Part shown: positions 11,123 to 22,609 of the stretch, piece by piece
Layout: each line of letters begins with the position of its first letter
How positions within the stretch are numbered: position 1 is the stretch's first letter
Assembly: GCA_022478985.1 (NCBI GenBank)
Contig: JAKSZP010012333.1
Coordinates: 1 to 64,000 of the forward strand
Length of the DNA: 64,000 nucleotides
Reading direction: 5' to 3'
DNA from: Massospora cicadina
Lineage: Eukaryota > Entomophthoromycota > Entomophthoromycetes > Entomophthorales > Entomophthoraceae
Notes under the pieces: model-generated
Database searches by the model: none
What the model was told of the DNA's origin: nothing
Seen by the model: only the letters and a program-made list of their open reading frames with translations
Program-made: the position numbers and the translations under genes

Positions 11123-12900
11123 GCTTTAATAGATACAGGCGCATCTAGAAATTTCATCTCTGAGAAATTACTAGAAAGTTTAAAATGTATAAAAGGAATT
11201 AAATCGCTTGATGTAACTCTTGGGAACGGAGAGATTATCAACACCTATAGTTCTGATCAGCTCATTAGGCTTCATATTGGTTCCTATACCTCAGATGTTG
11301 AGTTCTGGGTGCTTAAGGAAACTACTCAACCAGTAATACTTGGATATAACTGGACATATCAGATGAAACTTCAGTACCTGTATGAGAATCATGCCGTTGT
11401 TGTTAGCTTTAATGGAAAAAAGGAAGTTTGGCCTTTGATTAAAGCAAGATGTTCTATGCTGTTAATTGTGGATACTCCAATTATAGAATTGGAGGCCTGT
11501 AAAGCAACTATTAATAAGTACTTATGGCAATGGGCTTCAGTTTTCAGCAAAGAGGAAGCCAATCAACTACCCCAGCATAGCCTATTTGATCATGCAATAG
11601 ACTTGTTTCAAGGTAAACATCCTACTCATGTCCCAATCTACAGCTGTAATCAATGGGAACAAAAAGCTTTGCGAGAATACTTAGATACCATGCTAAGCAA
11701 AGGTTTTATCAGAGTTTCACGATCCCCATGCTCATCACCACTTTTATCTGTGAGTAAGAAAGATGGAGGTTTACGTCCATGTGTCAATTAACAGAAGCTT
11801 AATGATATCACTATAAAAAACAGGTATCCCTTACCTGATGCAGACCACCTCAGCGACCAATTTTCTGGGCAACAATATCATAAATTGATCTTAGAAATGC
11901 ATTTAATAAAATCCGAATCAAAGAAGGAGATGAGTGGAAAATTGCCTTTAAAACAAGATTTGGCCCATATGAATATCTTGTAATGCCATTTGGTTTATGC
12001 AACGCATCTAGCACATTCCAACAGATGATCAATACTGTACTAGGAGGCTACATGGACCAATTTTGTGTTGCTTACCTAGATGTTATCTTAGTATACAGTA
12101 AGTCCAAAGAGGATCATCTCAATCATCTTCAACTAATATTTGAGAATTTCAAAAAATTTAATTTGCATGTTAAATTATTAAAATGTGAGTTTGCACAAAA
12201 AGAAGTAGAATTCCTTGGTTATGTTGTAGGCATGAACGGGTTTACAATGGCACCAAGAAAAGTTGATGCTATTACTTATTGGCCTACACCAACTAGCAGA
12301 AAGGAGGTAAGAAGCTTCCTAGGTTTAGCAAACTTTTGCAGAGATTTTATCAAGGATTTTTCAACAATTGCATTACCTTTAACGCAACTCACCTCTGATA
12401 ATGTGACTTTTAAATGGTCATTAAAGGCAGAAAAATCCTTTAATGACTTATAGAAAGCGTTTACTACAGCACCAGCTTTAGTAATGCCAGACTATGAGAG
12501 GCCATTTGTGGTTGAAACTGATGCCTCAGGATTTGCACTTGGAGGTGCTTTACTACAGGAGGGGGATGATAATAAGCTTTACCCTATAGCCTACTACTCA
12601 AAGAAGTTTATCCCAGCTGAATGTAATTACCCCATTTATGTTAAAGAGATGTTAGCCAATGTTCATACCCTGAAGCATTGGAGAAGATACCTATGTGGGG
12701 CAAACATCCAGTTATCATTCTGAATGATAATAAAACTTACCTTACTTCTCTCCTCAGTAACTAAATCAATGTCAAGCCAGATGGGCTCTCACTTTAGATG
12801 ACTATGATCTAGAAATTGGTTATAAACCAGGAAAAATTAATGTAGTCCCTGATGCTTTAAGTAGAAGATCAGATCTTATCCCAGACAAAAGGGAGATAGA
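11123..12900 (+). pseudogene. Gypsy A pol: protease, reverse transcriptase, RNase H
   Basis: Protease active site ALIDTGAS follows the gag stop. Reverse transcriptase runs from about 11580: KGFIRVSRSPCSSPLL, KKDGGLRPCVN (then a stop where YRKLN is expected, 11789-11791), MPFGLCNASSTFQQMIN and AYLDVILVYS. In this last motif (12073-12084) the second catalytic aspartate of YxDD is valine, so the enzyme would be dead even with the frame repaired. RNase H begins VVETDASGFALGGALLQ (about 12510); a stop at 12451-12453 precedes it. The RNase H tail (GYKPGKINVVPDALSRR, about 12820-12870) is in another frame. Confidence 0.93.
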
Positions 12901-14738
12901 AGACTACAATACTCAAGTCTTACTAAAAACAAACAGAAAATCAGATCAACTTTATCACCTTGTCCAAGTAAAATGGGAGGACGAATTGATCAAAGCCCAG
13001 GTAAAAGACACTTTTTTCCAGAAAATCATATCTGATTTAAAGAATAACAATAGCATTTGGTACCAAAAGAGTTATTCACTTAAAGGATATCTTATACTTT
13101 AGAAAATTTGTCTCTATATACCTGAAGGTCCTCAACGGCTAACTATATTATGTGAATACCATGACACAAGCATAGGGAGGATACCCCAGTGGTAGAGTAT
13201 GGACCCTCTACCACTGCCTCACAAGTTCAATCCCAGTGATGGACTTTGGGTAGGGGACGATTTTGACTGTGTTGGTTTTGCGCACCAATGCCCCGAACTG
13301 AGATAGTGAATAGCAAAGGCGGTCCATAAAGTTCCTGCCTATCATACGCCGCACATGGAGGTTTTCCGGGTTTTATCCTCCTTTCCCATTTTCTTCACTT
13401 CCCCTAATTGGTGCGGTATTATCCCAGGTTGGCCCACCTCAAATAAAATTTAAATTTAAATCTAAAACCATGACACAAGCATGGCAGGTCACACTGGAAG
13501 AAATAAAATGCTTTCATTTATTCAGCGAATATACCGCTGTCCTGGTTTGATAAAAGATGTGATCAAATACCTAGCTGGTTGTGAGACCTGTTGTCATACA
13601 AAGGCTAGAAGAGGACAACCACAGGGCTTACTGGAACCTCTAAGTATGGCAATAAAACCATGGGAATCAGTTTCCTTGGATTTTGTAGTTGAGTTACCAA
13701 ATTCAAATGGTTACAATGCGATTTTAGTAGTCTTTTATAGATTTACAAAGATGGCTCACTTTATACCTACTAAAACATCTGTAACAGCTAAGGAAACAGC
13801 TGAACTATTTATAAAAATGTCTTTCTTTTACACGGCATTCCCAAAGAAGTGATAACAGACCGTGGCGCTCAGTTCACACCGAATTTTTGAATCAAGTAAT
13901 GAAGGACCTAGGTATTAAAAGATGTCTATCCACTTCATATCATCCTCAAACTGATGGACAGACAGAACGCGTAAGTCAAGTATTAGAGCAGTGTCTAAGA
14001 TGCTATGTGAACTCTGAACAAAATAAATGGGAAGAGCTTCTAACAATGGCCCAGTTCTGCTATAATAACTTGGACCATGCTTCTATAGGTATGTCACCCT
14101 TTAAGGCAAATTATGGTTATGATGTGAATTGGGGACCCAACTTAGCTGAATTTTCAGAAAACCCATCAGGTAGAGACTTTAGCAAAGGTATTCAACAAAC
14201 TCATGCCTTATTCATTGCAAATCTAAAAAGAGCAATCAGGACATATAAGGATTTTGCTGATAAGAAAAGAGTACCTGGGAAGATCCTAGAAATTGGAGAT
14301 AAATTTTACCTAGATCTAAGAAAAGTACCTATAAGTGTTCCATCACGCAAATTAGCACACCAACGCATAGGACCTTTTGTGGACGAAAAAATTATAGGTA
14401 AGGTAGCATATCAAATAGCATTACCCAAGGAATGGAAAATCCACAATGTATTTCATCAATTTCTTTTACATAAGAAAGATGGTATCTCTCTACCCCATCA
14501 ACAGATCAGAACAGCTGCCCCTCCATTGATTAAAGGAGAGACTCCAGAATATGAAGTAGAAGCAATCCTTAATAGTAGGAAGCATTATGAGAAGATTCAG
14601 TACCTGGTAAAATGGGTAGGGTGCCCTGTTGAAGAAAGTACTTGGGAACCAGAGGAAAACCTTAAAAATGCAAAGAATCTACTTCAAGGTTGGAAAAAAA
14701 GAAAATTGCAGATGGCTTCAGCCTTGGTGTGGGGATAA
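12900..14738 (+). pseudogene. Gypsy A integrase and chromodomain, split by SINE1
   Basis: The zinc-binding HHCC domain is interrupted by SINE1 at 13174: the first histidine part lies just before it, and AGH plus CETCCHTK follow after 13482. The DDE core keeps SLDFVVELP, ITDRGAQFT and SYHPQTDGQTERV, so all three catalytic acids are present, but a frameshift near 13850 separates the second and third. The C-terminal frame (13887-14738) ends in a chromodomain: YEVEAILNSRKHYEKIQYLV, KWVGCPVEESTWEPEENL. It stops beside GGTGTGGGGATAA, the polypurine tract before the 3' LTR. Confidence 0.93.
13174..13466 (+). mobile_element. SINE1: tRNA-derived SINE
   Basis: A 293-base insertion flanked by a perfect 16-bp duplication, ACCATGACACAAGCAT (13158-13173 and 13467-13482). 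The head resembles a tRNA gene: GGGAGGATACCCCAGTGGTAGAG contributes an A-box (about 13182-13200; AGTGGTAGA is most like tRNA-Gly by eye) and AGTTCAATCC (13224-13233) a B-box, the internal RNA polymerase III promoter. A body without coding potential follows. The tail CAGGTTGGCCCACC, an AAATAAA and an A/T-rich end resemble LINE tails in this window. The second copy, SINE2, aligns over its full length. No terminator-like T run sits in the body. Confidence 0.9.
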
Positions 14739-15445
14739 TGTCAAAGAAAAGCCTGACATGAAAGATACCCCTAATACCAGTTCTAATTAATAGAATATAT
14801 GATATATGTAATCAGCTTAAACAATTGAAGATAATAGCAAAATCATATACCAAATAAATAATGAGTCAAATGATTCGCCTTAAGCCTATCAAATCTGAAT
14901 CAAACATTGGAACACCTGGGGCCATGTCTTAGTAGTCCTAACTAGGCAGTTGACTACTAGTATAAGCTTTGGTTATCTAAGACAGAAAGAGCCTAAAGAA
15001 TCTAAAGCTAGATAAGAATCAAGTAAGCCCTAAAGCTAGTTCAATTAGTCTGAAAAGTGTATATAAGCTGAATATTTCTAAAATCATTCCTTGCAGTCAA
15101 TAAAGTTAAGATGCTTCTAAATACTTATTTGACATACCTGCTTTTGATCCCTAGTAGTATTAAGGATCTTTATTATCAAGCATATATCAATTAAACAACT
15201 CTGAACTTCCAAATAATCCTTTAACTCAATTTCACAATTACCCACTGTCACTAGTATCTTGGCCCTAACAGGGGTTGGTCTAGCTGAAGCTCTACAACCT
15301 ATATTAGGGCCCAACAGACCCTTATTCACAGCTATTATAATTTTCATCAGCATCCTTCCATTGTTATACTGGACTCTTAGCTCAGGCATGGCAAGTTCAC
15401 GAGTTTCTATGCCAGACTGGGTTAAAGATGTTCCAGTCCCTGACA
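14739..15445 (+). repeat. Gypsy A 3' LTR
   Basis: Starts TGTCAAAG and ends CCTGACA. It aligns with the 5' LTR throughout, with scattered substitutions and small indels, and is followed by the GTAGG duplication. Confidence 0.95.
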
Positions 15446-16738
15446 GTAGGACTCTTAATAGTATTAGGTACTCCCTAATATGGCCAAACATGTGCAAGTA
15501 CTATTGTGCTTTGCAAAGATTAACATGCATAAAATAACAATGCCAATTAATTGTAATTGCATTAAATTTTAAAGTTTTATTAAGTTTATTTTGTAAACCC
15601 ACTTGCTTAGCCCAAGTGGGTCCCTTGATCGGCCATAAAAATACTATACCATAGCTAATATTAACTAGGATAATTGGGATTTGTAGACGCAATCAAGACA
15701 GTTTTGAGGTGAGTTTGATTCAACAGAATATAATATAAATTTGGAAGGATTAGGTGATCCATCAATGGGATAATCTATCAGCATTGATGGTTTTCTAAAA
15801 AGAGTTTATTTTCAAGTCAACCGTCAAAATCTAACACCATAGGAAACGATTTCCAAATAATTATTCCAGAATTTCCAATGTTAACCATATGTTAGTTACT
15901 AGTTGTGTTCCCAGGATATTAAAGTTGTTGTTTTCACTATTAGTGATATTCCTTTGTCTTTTAGAATTCTATTGGCAATTCCCAGATTTTTTTCAACTTA
16001 CTTTTATTGGATGGGAATTATACTGTCATTATAAATTAATTTACCTAATTTATTCTTTGTTGGTGAAACTCCAACATTCTGGTGATATACCAAAGGCAAT
16101 GTTGCCTAAAAAACATTAAGTATTTCTTATCACAATCACATTTGACACCATATTTTCTCAGGTATTCATTGTAATGAAAAGACATAGTTCTTATTTGCCA
16201 ACACTATGTATGGCGCTGATACCAACAGAGATTTGTACCAAAGAAGCAAAGTACTATATGCCCACTGAAGATTATACTAATTAGTTTAGAGATTCGATAT
16301 TCTCCCTGTGCTCTAACTTTGAAGAGTTCCTCAATTGCTTCAATCACTTGTTTTTTACGTTCTTATTTAGGCTCTATGCTATTGATTATGCTTGTACTTT
16401 TACTTGATTGACTAAAAGATCTGCATACATACACTCAAATCATTGTAATAAAGTTTATACTTGTGAATTTCGGCATTAGTTGTCAAGTCTAAAGTATGAA
16501 TTGATTTAGCGGACAGATCAAGAAAGGATTCATTGATTTTTATAATAAGAATAGAAACTTTCACATTATCAAGCTTTTCCTTGAGCAATTCTTCGGTGTT
16601 ATCAGCAGTTTGACCTTTTTTGATACCTTGCAGGCACAGGGTTGAGTGACCTTTTTCACAATCTCTGGGTTAATACTTTTCACTTTTGCTCTAGAAGTTG
16701 CGTTTACATCCATAATTTAGAAATTTGTAAAGCAGATC
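15446..16738 (-). pseudogene. Gypsy H: probable gag remnant
   Basis: On the minus strand an ATG at 16713 opens MDVNATSRAKVKSINPEIVK; a change of frame near 16620 is followed by TEELLKEKLDNVKVSILIIK and NESFLDLSAKSIHTLDLTT, then scattered short frames. Placement directly after the H 5' LTR suggests gag. I recognise no capsid motif, so the assignment rests on position. From 15600 to 16200 the sequence is AT-rich with only a short inverted repeat (CCCACTTG...CAAGTGGG near 15599-15623) and an open frame at 15889-16119 (+) without similarity I can name. Confidence 0.45.
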
Positions 16739-16754
16739 AGGTGTATATTTATTT

Positions 16755-17267
16755 GTTTTTAATTTATTCAAGGCAAGCCAACCAGGAGATGGATATTAGC
16801 GATACTTGATGAGTAATAGAACCAAACAAACAAATTAATGAAACAATAAAACCAAAACACAACCTCTAACCTGGAGGGAGCAGAATACCTCTAATCCACA
16901 ATGGCAGAGGGTGAGGGGGTCAGACAACTCTTCTACAAGAATTTTCTTCAAGACAGAATCAATATCGCTGTAGAAACAAACAAAAGTGGGTAACTAGGGC
17001 ATTGGGGCATCAGCATGGTGTGGGTGGATGTCGGTGTAAAATGAGTTTTTATTTTTAAGATTAGCTTGGAAGACAGCTTCAGCAAATCCCTCTAGGTGAT
17101 GTTCAGCTTGAATGCAGGCAATGGGGGAGTTGAGTAAAATTAATTATAAATTGGCGGGTGTTTTAGCATATGGGCCAAAGTCTGCTAGTTTCTCCACATG
17201 TATGACATCAGCTTCAGCATCTTTAAACAAATTGGTGATTTCTCCTCGTGCTGCTTCAGGAGAATAG
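16755..17267 (-). pseudogene. LINE N (ORF1-only), 3' part
   Basis: The 3' third of an ORF1-only LINE, separated from the rest (29242-30634) by Gypsy C. Minus-strand frames give EITNLFKDAEADVIHVEKLA and ACIQAEHHLEGFAEAVFQAN, aligning with copy O2 (EIKRLNEAAITAVKQVNELA; HIQAEHQVAELVEAMLQAQG). The element ends CTCCTGGTTGGCTTGCC, then AATAAATT (about 16790-16757). A 16-base target duplication with two mismatches flanks the whole element: AGGTGTATATTTATTT at 16739-16754 and AGGTGTAGATTTAATT at 30635-30650. Confidence 0.85.
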
Positions 17268-18163
17268 TGTCATGTTTAAATGACCTTAATGAGGGAACCA
17301 ACATCAAGGACAAGGCTGGACGCAGGAGGTCCAAAAGGTTAAGCTTCAGGATCTTGCTGACCTAAAGCACACCTTGGACCAACGCTGGGTACAGTCCAGG
17401 TATGCCCAGATTGATCCAGATGAGGTGCTTAACGCCAGCTCCTTGTTTCATCTCTTGCATTAAAACGGATGAGTTATCTGCTAAATAACAATGGCTCAAT
17501 TTAATTACTCAGTAAATGGGGGTTTATAACCCGTTCTGTTTATGAAATTTCCAACTTGGGTCAGCCTTGACTTCAATAAATTACTTAAGTTCAGACTATT
17601 TTGAATTATAGGACCCTGTCAGATGGAAATTTTTCACTTATTGATGCACCTTGGTCTAGCACCACCTTCTCTGATAGACGAATTCCCCAATGTAGTTTAA
17701 TAATGATCCTTTGATACCAACCTTTATCGTTAATTGTCTTTTCTTATAATATATACCCACTTGTTTCAGGTTCTGTTTTATGCTGACTTGGGCGTACCTG
17801 TGCGCGGACCTCTTCAAGGAGGTCTCACATCACATTAGCCAGATTTTTAGTTTGTTAAATTACTACAGCATCAGGTAAATCGCTGGGCTTCCCAGGTTCC
17901 CTCCAAACCAGGGCACCCGTGAACTCTAGCCCTGTTCAAAGCTTAGTTATATAAGGCACTTTGGGCCACAGCAAAATTTGTTGTTTATTTGATCCATACT
18001 TTTTTGTACCATGCTAACCACCCTCGCCCTATGTCACTATAGCTCAAGCTCCCTCTGATGGGCTATCTTTATGTTCACACTAACAAAGAGTTCCTTTGCG
18101 TTGGCCCAGTGCTCCGTGCACCACAACGCTGGATTTTGGAGGGTTATAGATACTCTTATGACA
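17268..18163 (+). repeat. Gypsy C 5' LTR
   Basis: Starts TGTCATGTTTAAATGACC (a short palindrome around ATTTAAAT) and ends TTATGACA. The 3' copy is 929 bases; the two differ by indels and many substitutions. Confidence 0.93.
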
Positions 18164-18960
18164 TTAGATGACCAACCTCTTACTTTACATGCATAAACTT
18201 TTTTGTGTGGGACTTTTGTGAAGTGCAAATGGTGTGTGCCATCTGAAGGCCCTGGCTGTGGTAAGGCTCACCACTGTTTTTGCATTTTTCCAATGGTTGG
18301 AGCATCTCAGCGTTATTCTTGCTACCTCTGACTGGAAAGTACTCACCCTAAGTGTCCATACCTGGTAAATATGGGCACTTCACAATCCAAGAGCTGTGAT
18401 TCCCTGACTTTCCACCAAAATTTTATAAAATTGACACCAATATATTGTTTTTTCTTCAGCACCACATTTGGACAGTGCAGGTTGGATCATTGATGAAGGG
18501 CCTGGTGGTGATGGCCTTTATATAACGTCATACAACCTGTCACCAAAATGGGTATAGGGCAATTTGTGGCCCAAAACACGTTTTATAAAGATGTTTCCAT
18601 ATATACTACCAAGTCATATATCTTCCCTTATGGCTCAGATATGGACCTCATTTCATTGTATCAAATCACCCCAGATAACCCACGCTTGAACACAACCATG
18701 ATCCGCAGAACCCAGTAGGTGGAGAAGATGTTACAATTACAATATGAAAACGTTTATGCAGTTGCTGAAGATATTGTGGGTATGTGGCCTCAGTAGTAAG
18801 AGTGGCCAAAACTCCCTCTCCATTATATGATGCAAAAACGTACCCTGGGGTATACTATACCTGAAGAAGAGTTTGGTGGTGAAGTATTGGCATTTTTTGT
18901 TATGTATAAAGATCATTTGGGTTATTTTTTTATTTAAGTTACCCATCATACCCTTTAGGT
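18164..18960 (+). pseudogene. Gypsy C: gag region with Cys/His-rich segment
   Basis: No clear capsid motif. A frame at about 18190-18351 gives VKCKWCVPSEGPGCGKAHHC followed by FCIFPMV, rich in Cys and His with a C-x2-C start; it may be a zinc-binding nucleocapsid, but the spacing is not the usual CCHC. The rest (18360-18960) is broken frames. Confidence 0.4.
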
Positions 18961-20940
18961 AAAATTAGCACTACTAATTGTGGATACTGGAGCCTCTGAG
19001 AATTTTATGACAAGACCTAGCCGACTACCTTAAGCTGTGTTACTTTCCAGGTGGTATGGTTAGAGGAGGTGCTTCCCAAGGTATTCCCACGCTGAAAATT
19101 ATGAGGTTAGTGGATTATCAAGTTGTCAAATATCATTTTCCCAACCACTTCAAAGCTATAAAAAACCTCATGTGCCCCATCATTTTGGGTGTAGAGTGGT
19201 GGCGAAAATTTGACCCAGAACCAACTTGAAAGAATTTACCCTGCCCTTAAACTTGATTAATAATCACGATTTAGTTGTCCCTTTGGCTGAAGCCAACTTT
19301 CAGGGCGATTTGCCCAAATGGCCCAATATTAACACACTCAGTCTTGCTCCATTGCTGAAGCCCTCTTTGGAGGTTCCCCTACCTTCCTGTTTGGAGGGGT
19401 TGTAATCTTCGTTTGATGTGGCTTCAGCTAACTTACAACCAGAGAATTAATAGTTTTACTGTGAGTTTAAACCCTCTGTTGATGTGGTGCATATAGCTTC
19501 TCCCATTTATCCTTTGACAGTAAGGGAGAAAGCAGCCTTATATGTGTGGGTTAAGGAGCAGTTAGCTAACAGCACAACTTTTCATCAAACCTCCCCTGTA
19601 TGTTTCCCGCTTCTCTTTGTACAGAAGGCCGATGGTAACTTACGCCAACGTTTAGATTATGGGAATCTCAACAACGTCACAGTACCAGACTTGCATCCCA
19701 TCCCACTGGAATCACAGATTTCACGCTATGTGGAGAAGGTGAGAGTCTTCTCAAAGTTGAATTGTTTCAACGCGTTCAATCAGATCCATATTAAGAAGGT
19801 CCAGGAGTGGCTGAACGCATTCCATACCAGAAAAGGGGGTTTCCAATTTCGGGTCATGCCCTTTGGGCTTAAGAGTGCCCCTGCTATCTTTCAACGCCAC
19901 ATTGATGCAGCGTTGTGGGACTTGTTGGGTATTCGTGGTAGCTTACATGGATGATATTTTGGTATTTTGCCTGCCCAAAGTCACATGCAGTACACCTTTG
20001 GAAGGTGATGGAGCGTTTGAGAAAAGCTGACCTCACATTAAAAATAAGTAAGTGTAAATTCTTTAAGTCCCAGGTCATATCTTGGGCAACGTCGTGTTTG
20101 ACCAAGGGCACATGATAACTCCAGACAAGGAGAAGGCGATTTTTGAGTGGCCCACTCCAACTTTGTTTAAAGAATTGAGGAGTTTTTTGGGGACGTGTAC
20201 GTTACTTAAGAAGTTCACACCAAAACTTTTTAGTTGTAGCGCCTTTGTATAAGGCGAGTGAGTCAAAACTTCTCCAGTGGTCTCCTACTTTTCAGGATTC
20301 CTTTCAAGCGGTAAAATTTAATTTGCTGTCCATGTCTGTTCTTCACCATGTCAACCCTAATAAAAAGGTCAAAGTTGCTTCTGATGCCTACAAGTTCTTC
20401 ATAGCGGCAGCCCTATTACAAGTAGGCGAAGATGGAATATTACATCTGGCGGGATACTTATCCAGAAAGATGCATCTATCAGAATCAAACTAAGCCATAT
20501 ATGATAAAGAGTTACAAGCAGTGGTTGAGGAGCTGACCTATTGGCTTCATCACTTTCATGGCTCATCCTAACCCTTCTGCGTACGTACAGATCACTGTGC
20601 CTTAAGGTACTAATGCGCACCTAATGTTTTACCCCACAGCAAACCCTCTGTCATGAGACCTTAGCCCAATTTTAATTTCCTTATGAGTTCTTAAGGTCAA
20701 GGAGAATGGTTTGTAAATGCTTTGAGCCGCAACCCCGCACTAGCTCCAGATCATAAGGAGATAGAGGTGCATAATACCCACTTGATGATTCCACTGGATA
20801 AGATTGAGTATCAGCATCTATCTCTTGGCCAACGGCCAGCGCTCGCTCCTCTGGATAATGTGGAGGATTATGGTATTTACAAAGAAAATGTAGTCTTTAA
20901 CAGCCTTTGTCAGCTGAATATGCTATAATCCCTGCTAAGA
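18961..20940 (+). pseudogene. Gypsy C pol: protease, reverse transcriptase, RNase H
   Basis: Protease: LLIVDTGASENFMTRP (about 18970-19020), with the catalytic DTG intact. Reverse transcriptase (19484-19954 and beyond): FVQKADGNLRQRLDYGNLNN, RVMPFGLKSAPAIFQRHID, then a frameshift near 19930 directly before FVVAYMDDILVF (YMDD at 19944-19955, catalytic pair intact but out of frame). RNase H: VKVASDAYKFFIAAALLQVG (about 20370), where the first acidic residue fits TDAS-type motifs. A leftover frame at 20722-20928 is the linker to integrase (SRNPALAPDHKE). Confidence 0.9.
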
Positions 20941-22111
20941 GCGCGTTGAATCAGGAGGACATCACTAGAGGTTACTAAATAAAGGATGATATGGTGTGAT
21001 TTCAGGGGTGCTTATGGGTTCCTATCAGACCACTTCGCCTGGAAATCATCCAAGACCATCATGATGGAATCACCATTGATCATCCTGGAAAGGCGAAGAC
21101 TCTGGAGCTAATTCGCCGCACTTACAATTGGAAGGGGTTACACAGCCAGGTGGGCAGGTATTTTAAGAAATGACTGATCTGCAATCAAATGAAACCAATC
21201 TTGACAACTGCTAGCGGGTTTTTTTGGTAACAGTTTATATGGCCAAATGGCCTTGGACTTCCTTATCAGTGGATTTTTTGTAAAGTTACCTGTATATGAG
21301 GGCTAAGATGCCATCATGGTAGTGGTGGACCGTTTTATAAAGTTCTCCTACTTTATTCCCTGTAGAGCTACAGTAACCGCGGCTGATATGGATATGCTCT
21401 TTGTAACTCATGTGTTTGCTCATCATGGGGTCCCTTATAAATTAATTAGCGATTGTGGGCCCCAGTTCACCTCTGTCTTTTGGGAAGAGTTATGTAAGAC
21501 TTTGCAAATATGTCCCTGCCGTTCAACTGCCTATCTTCCCCAATTAGATGGGCAGACTGAACGTTTAAACCAGTGCCTCAAACATATCTTATGGTGTTAC
21601 ACTGCAATTAATCAGATTAGGTTTCCCATCTCCTCATGGCCCAAGTCTTTTATAGCAACGCCCAACATGCATCAATTTCTTGTTCCCTCTTCTTCGCCAA
21701 CTATGGCTTCAATCCTTCTTCAATATGGAGTCCAGTTGTAGATCCAAGGTGGAAACGGTGGTGTTCTTTGCAAAAATGATCAAGAAAGTACACCAAGGGG
21801 TGAGCACAAATCTAGATGCGGCCATGCAGGCTTACAAGTAGAAAGCAGATGGTAGAAATGAGCTGGACTAGCGTACAATTAAGGAGAGCACGTGATGCTG
21901 GATGCTAAAAACATCCCAATTAAGCAACAATACAAAAAAAACTAGGAACAAAGAGGGTTGGGCCGTACCATGTCATCATAAAGGTGGGCCACGCCTCATA
22001 ACAGTTAAATCCTCCCTCGTTTTTAATCTTTTCAATATTCCATGAAAGCAAGCTAACTTGTTTGTGGGTCCCTCTCCAGAGACTCCAAAGGCTTATCTCG
22101 TTGATGGGGCG
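20941..22111 (+). pseudogene. Gypsy C integrase, interrupted by Gypsy D
   Basis: The zinc-binding part (HHDGITIDHPGKAKTLELI-like, about 21055-21110) is followed by the DDE core: MVVVDRFIKFSYF, KLISDCGPQFTSVFWEELC and YLPQLDGQTERLNQ, so the second and third catalytic acids are visible. The frame at 21316-21741 is the longest. Downstream sequence (21742-22111) is broken. Gypsy D is inserted at 22111, between the integrase C-terminus and the chromodomain, which resumes at 28027. Confidence 0.88.
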
Positions 22112-22609
22112 TATTATAAAATTGGCGGTATCTAATAGATATGCCATAGGATTTGCACAGGGTTCGACCCACTGAGAAATTAGGACCATTGATGTGGTGA
22201 TTGTCATCCTTAAAACAACAGAATAATACTTCAAATAAATATGGAGCACTGGCTCCCACAATTCTCTTTTATTTAATATAATAAATCCAGCGGATTCTCG
22301 CTGTTCCCCTTACTCTAAATTACTTAACAACCTTCTCCCTTGTTCATCTCGTCTCGCCTATATTGTAGCAACTTTGGATGCTACCACTTCTATGGCTTAG
22401 TAATTTAATTCGCCATATTAATTGGTTCCATCAATTCTTTATTCTTTAATTTCCAAATCACTTAATTTGAGACAATTTTTTAACAGCCCAATATCGCCTC
22501 ATTTTGAGGCGCTCAAATTAACATTACTCATATCAAATTCTCAGCAGATTCCATCCACCCCGCCATAATGACCTAGGGCTTATTATCCAGTCATATCAGA
22601 ATCATGACA
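22112..22609 (-). repeat. Gypsy D 3' LTR
   Basis: Aligns with 27526-28021. On the minus strand it is preceded by CAAGGGGGAGTAA, a polypurine tract that primes plus-strand DNA. Confidence 0.93.

Larger units (their letters stand above)
9501..15445 (+). mobile_element. Gypsy A: chromovirus with both LTRs
   Basis: LTRs of 709 and 707 bases both begin TGTCA and end TGACA (inverted termini, TGTCAGG to CCTGACA in the 5' copy). A perfect 5-bp target duplication GTAGG lies at 9496-9500 and 15446-15450. Internal order is gag, protease, reverse transcriptase, RNase H, integrase, chromodomain. The polyprotein is interrupted by several stops and shifts and by SINE1. It sits in Gypsy H, opposite in orientation. 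Confidence 0.95.

Noticed and set aside
13174..13250. A tRNA gene at the head of SINE1
   Set aside because: The A- and B-boxes are present, but the arms do not pair into a cloverleaf by eye, and a 290-base unit with its own duplication shows a SINE.
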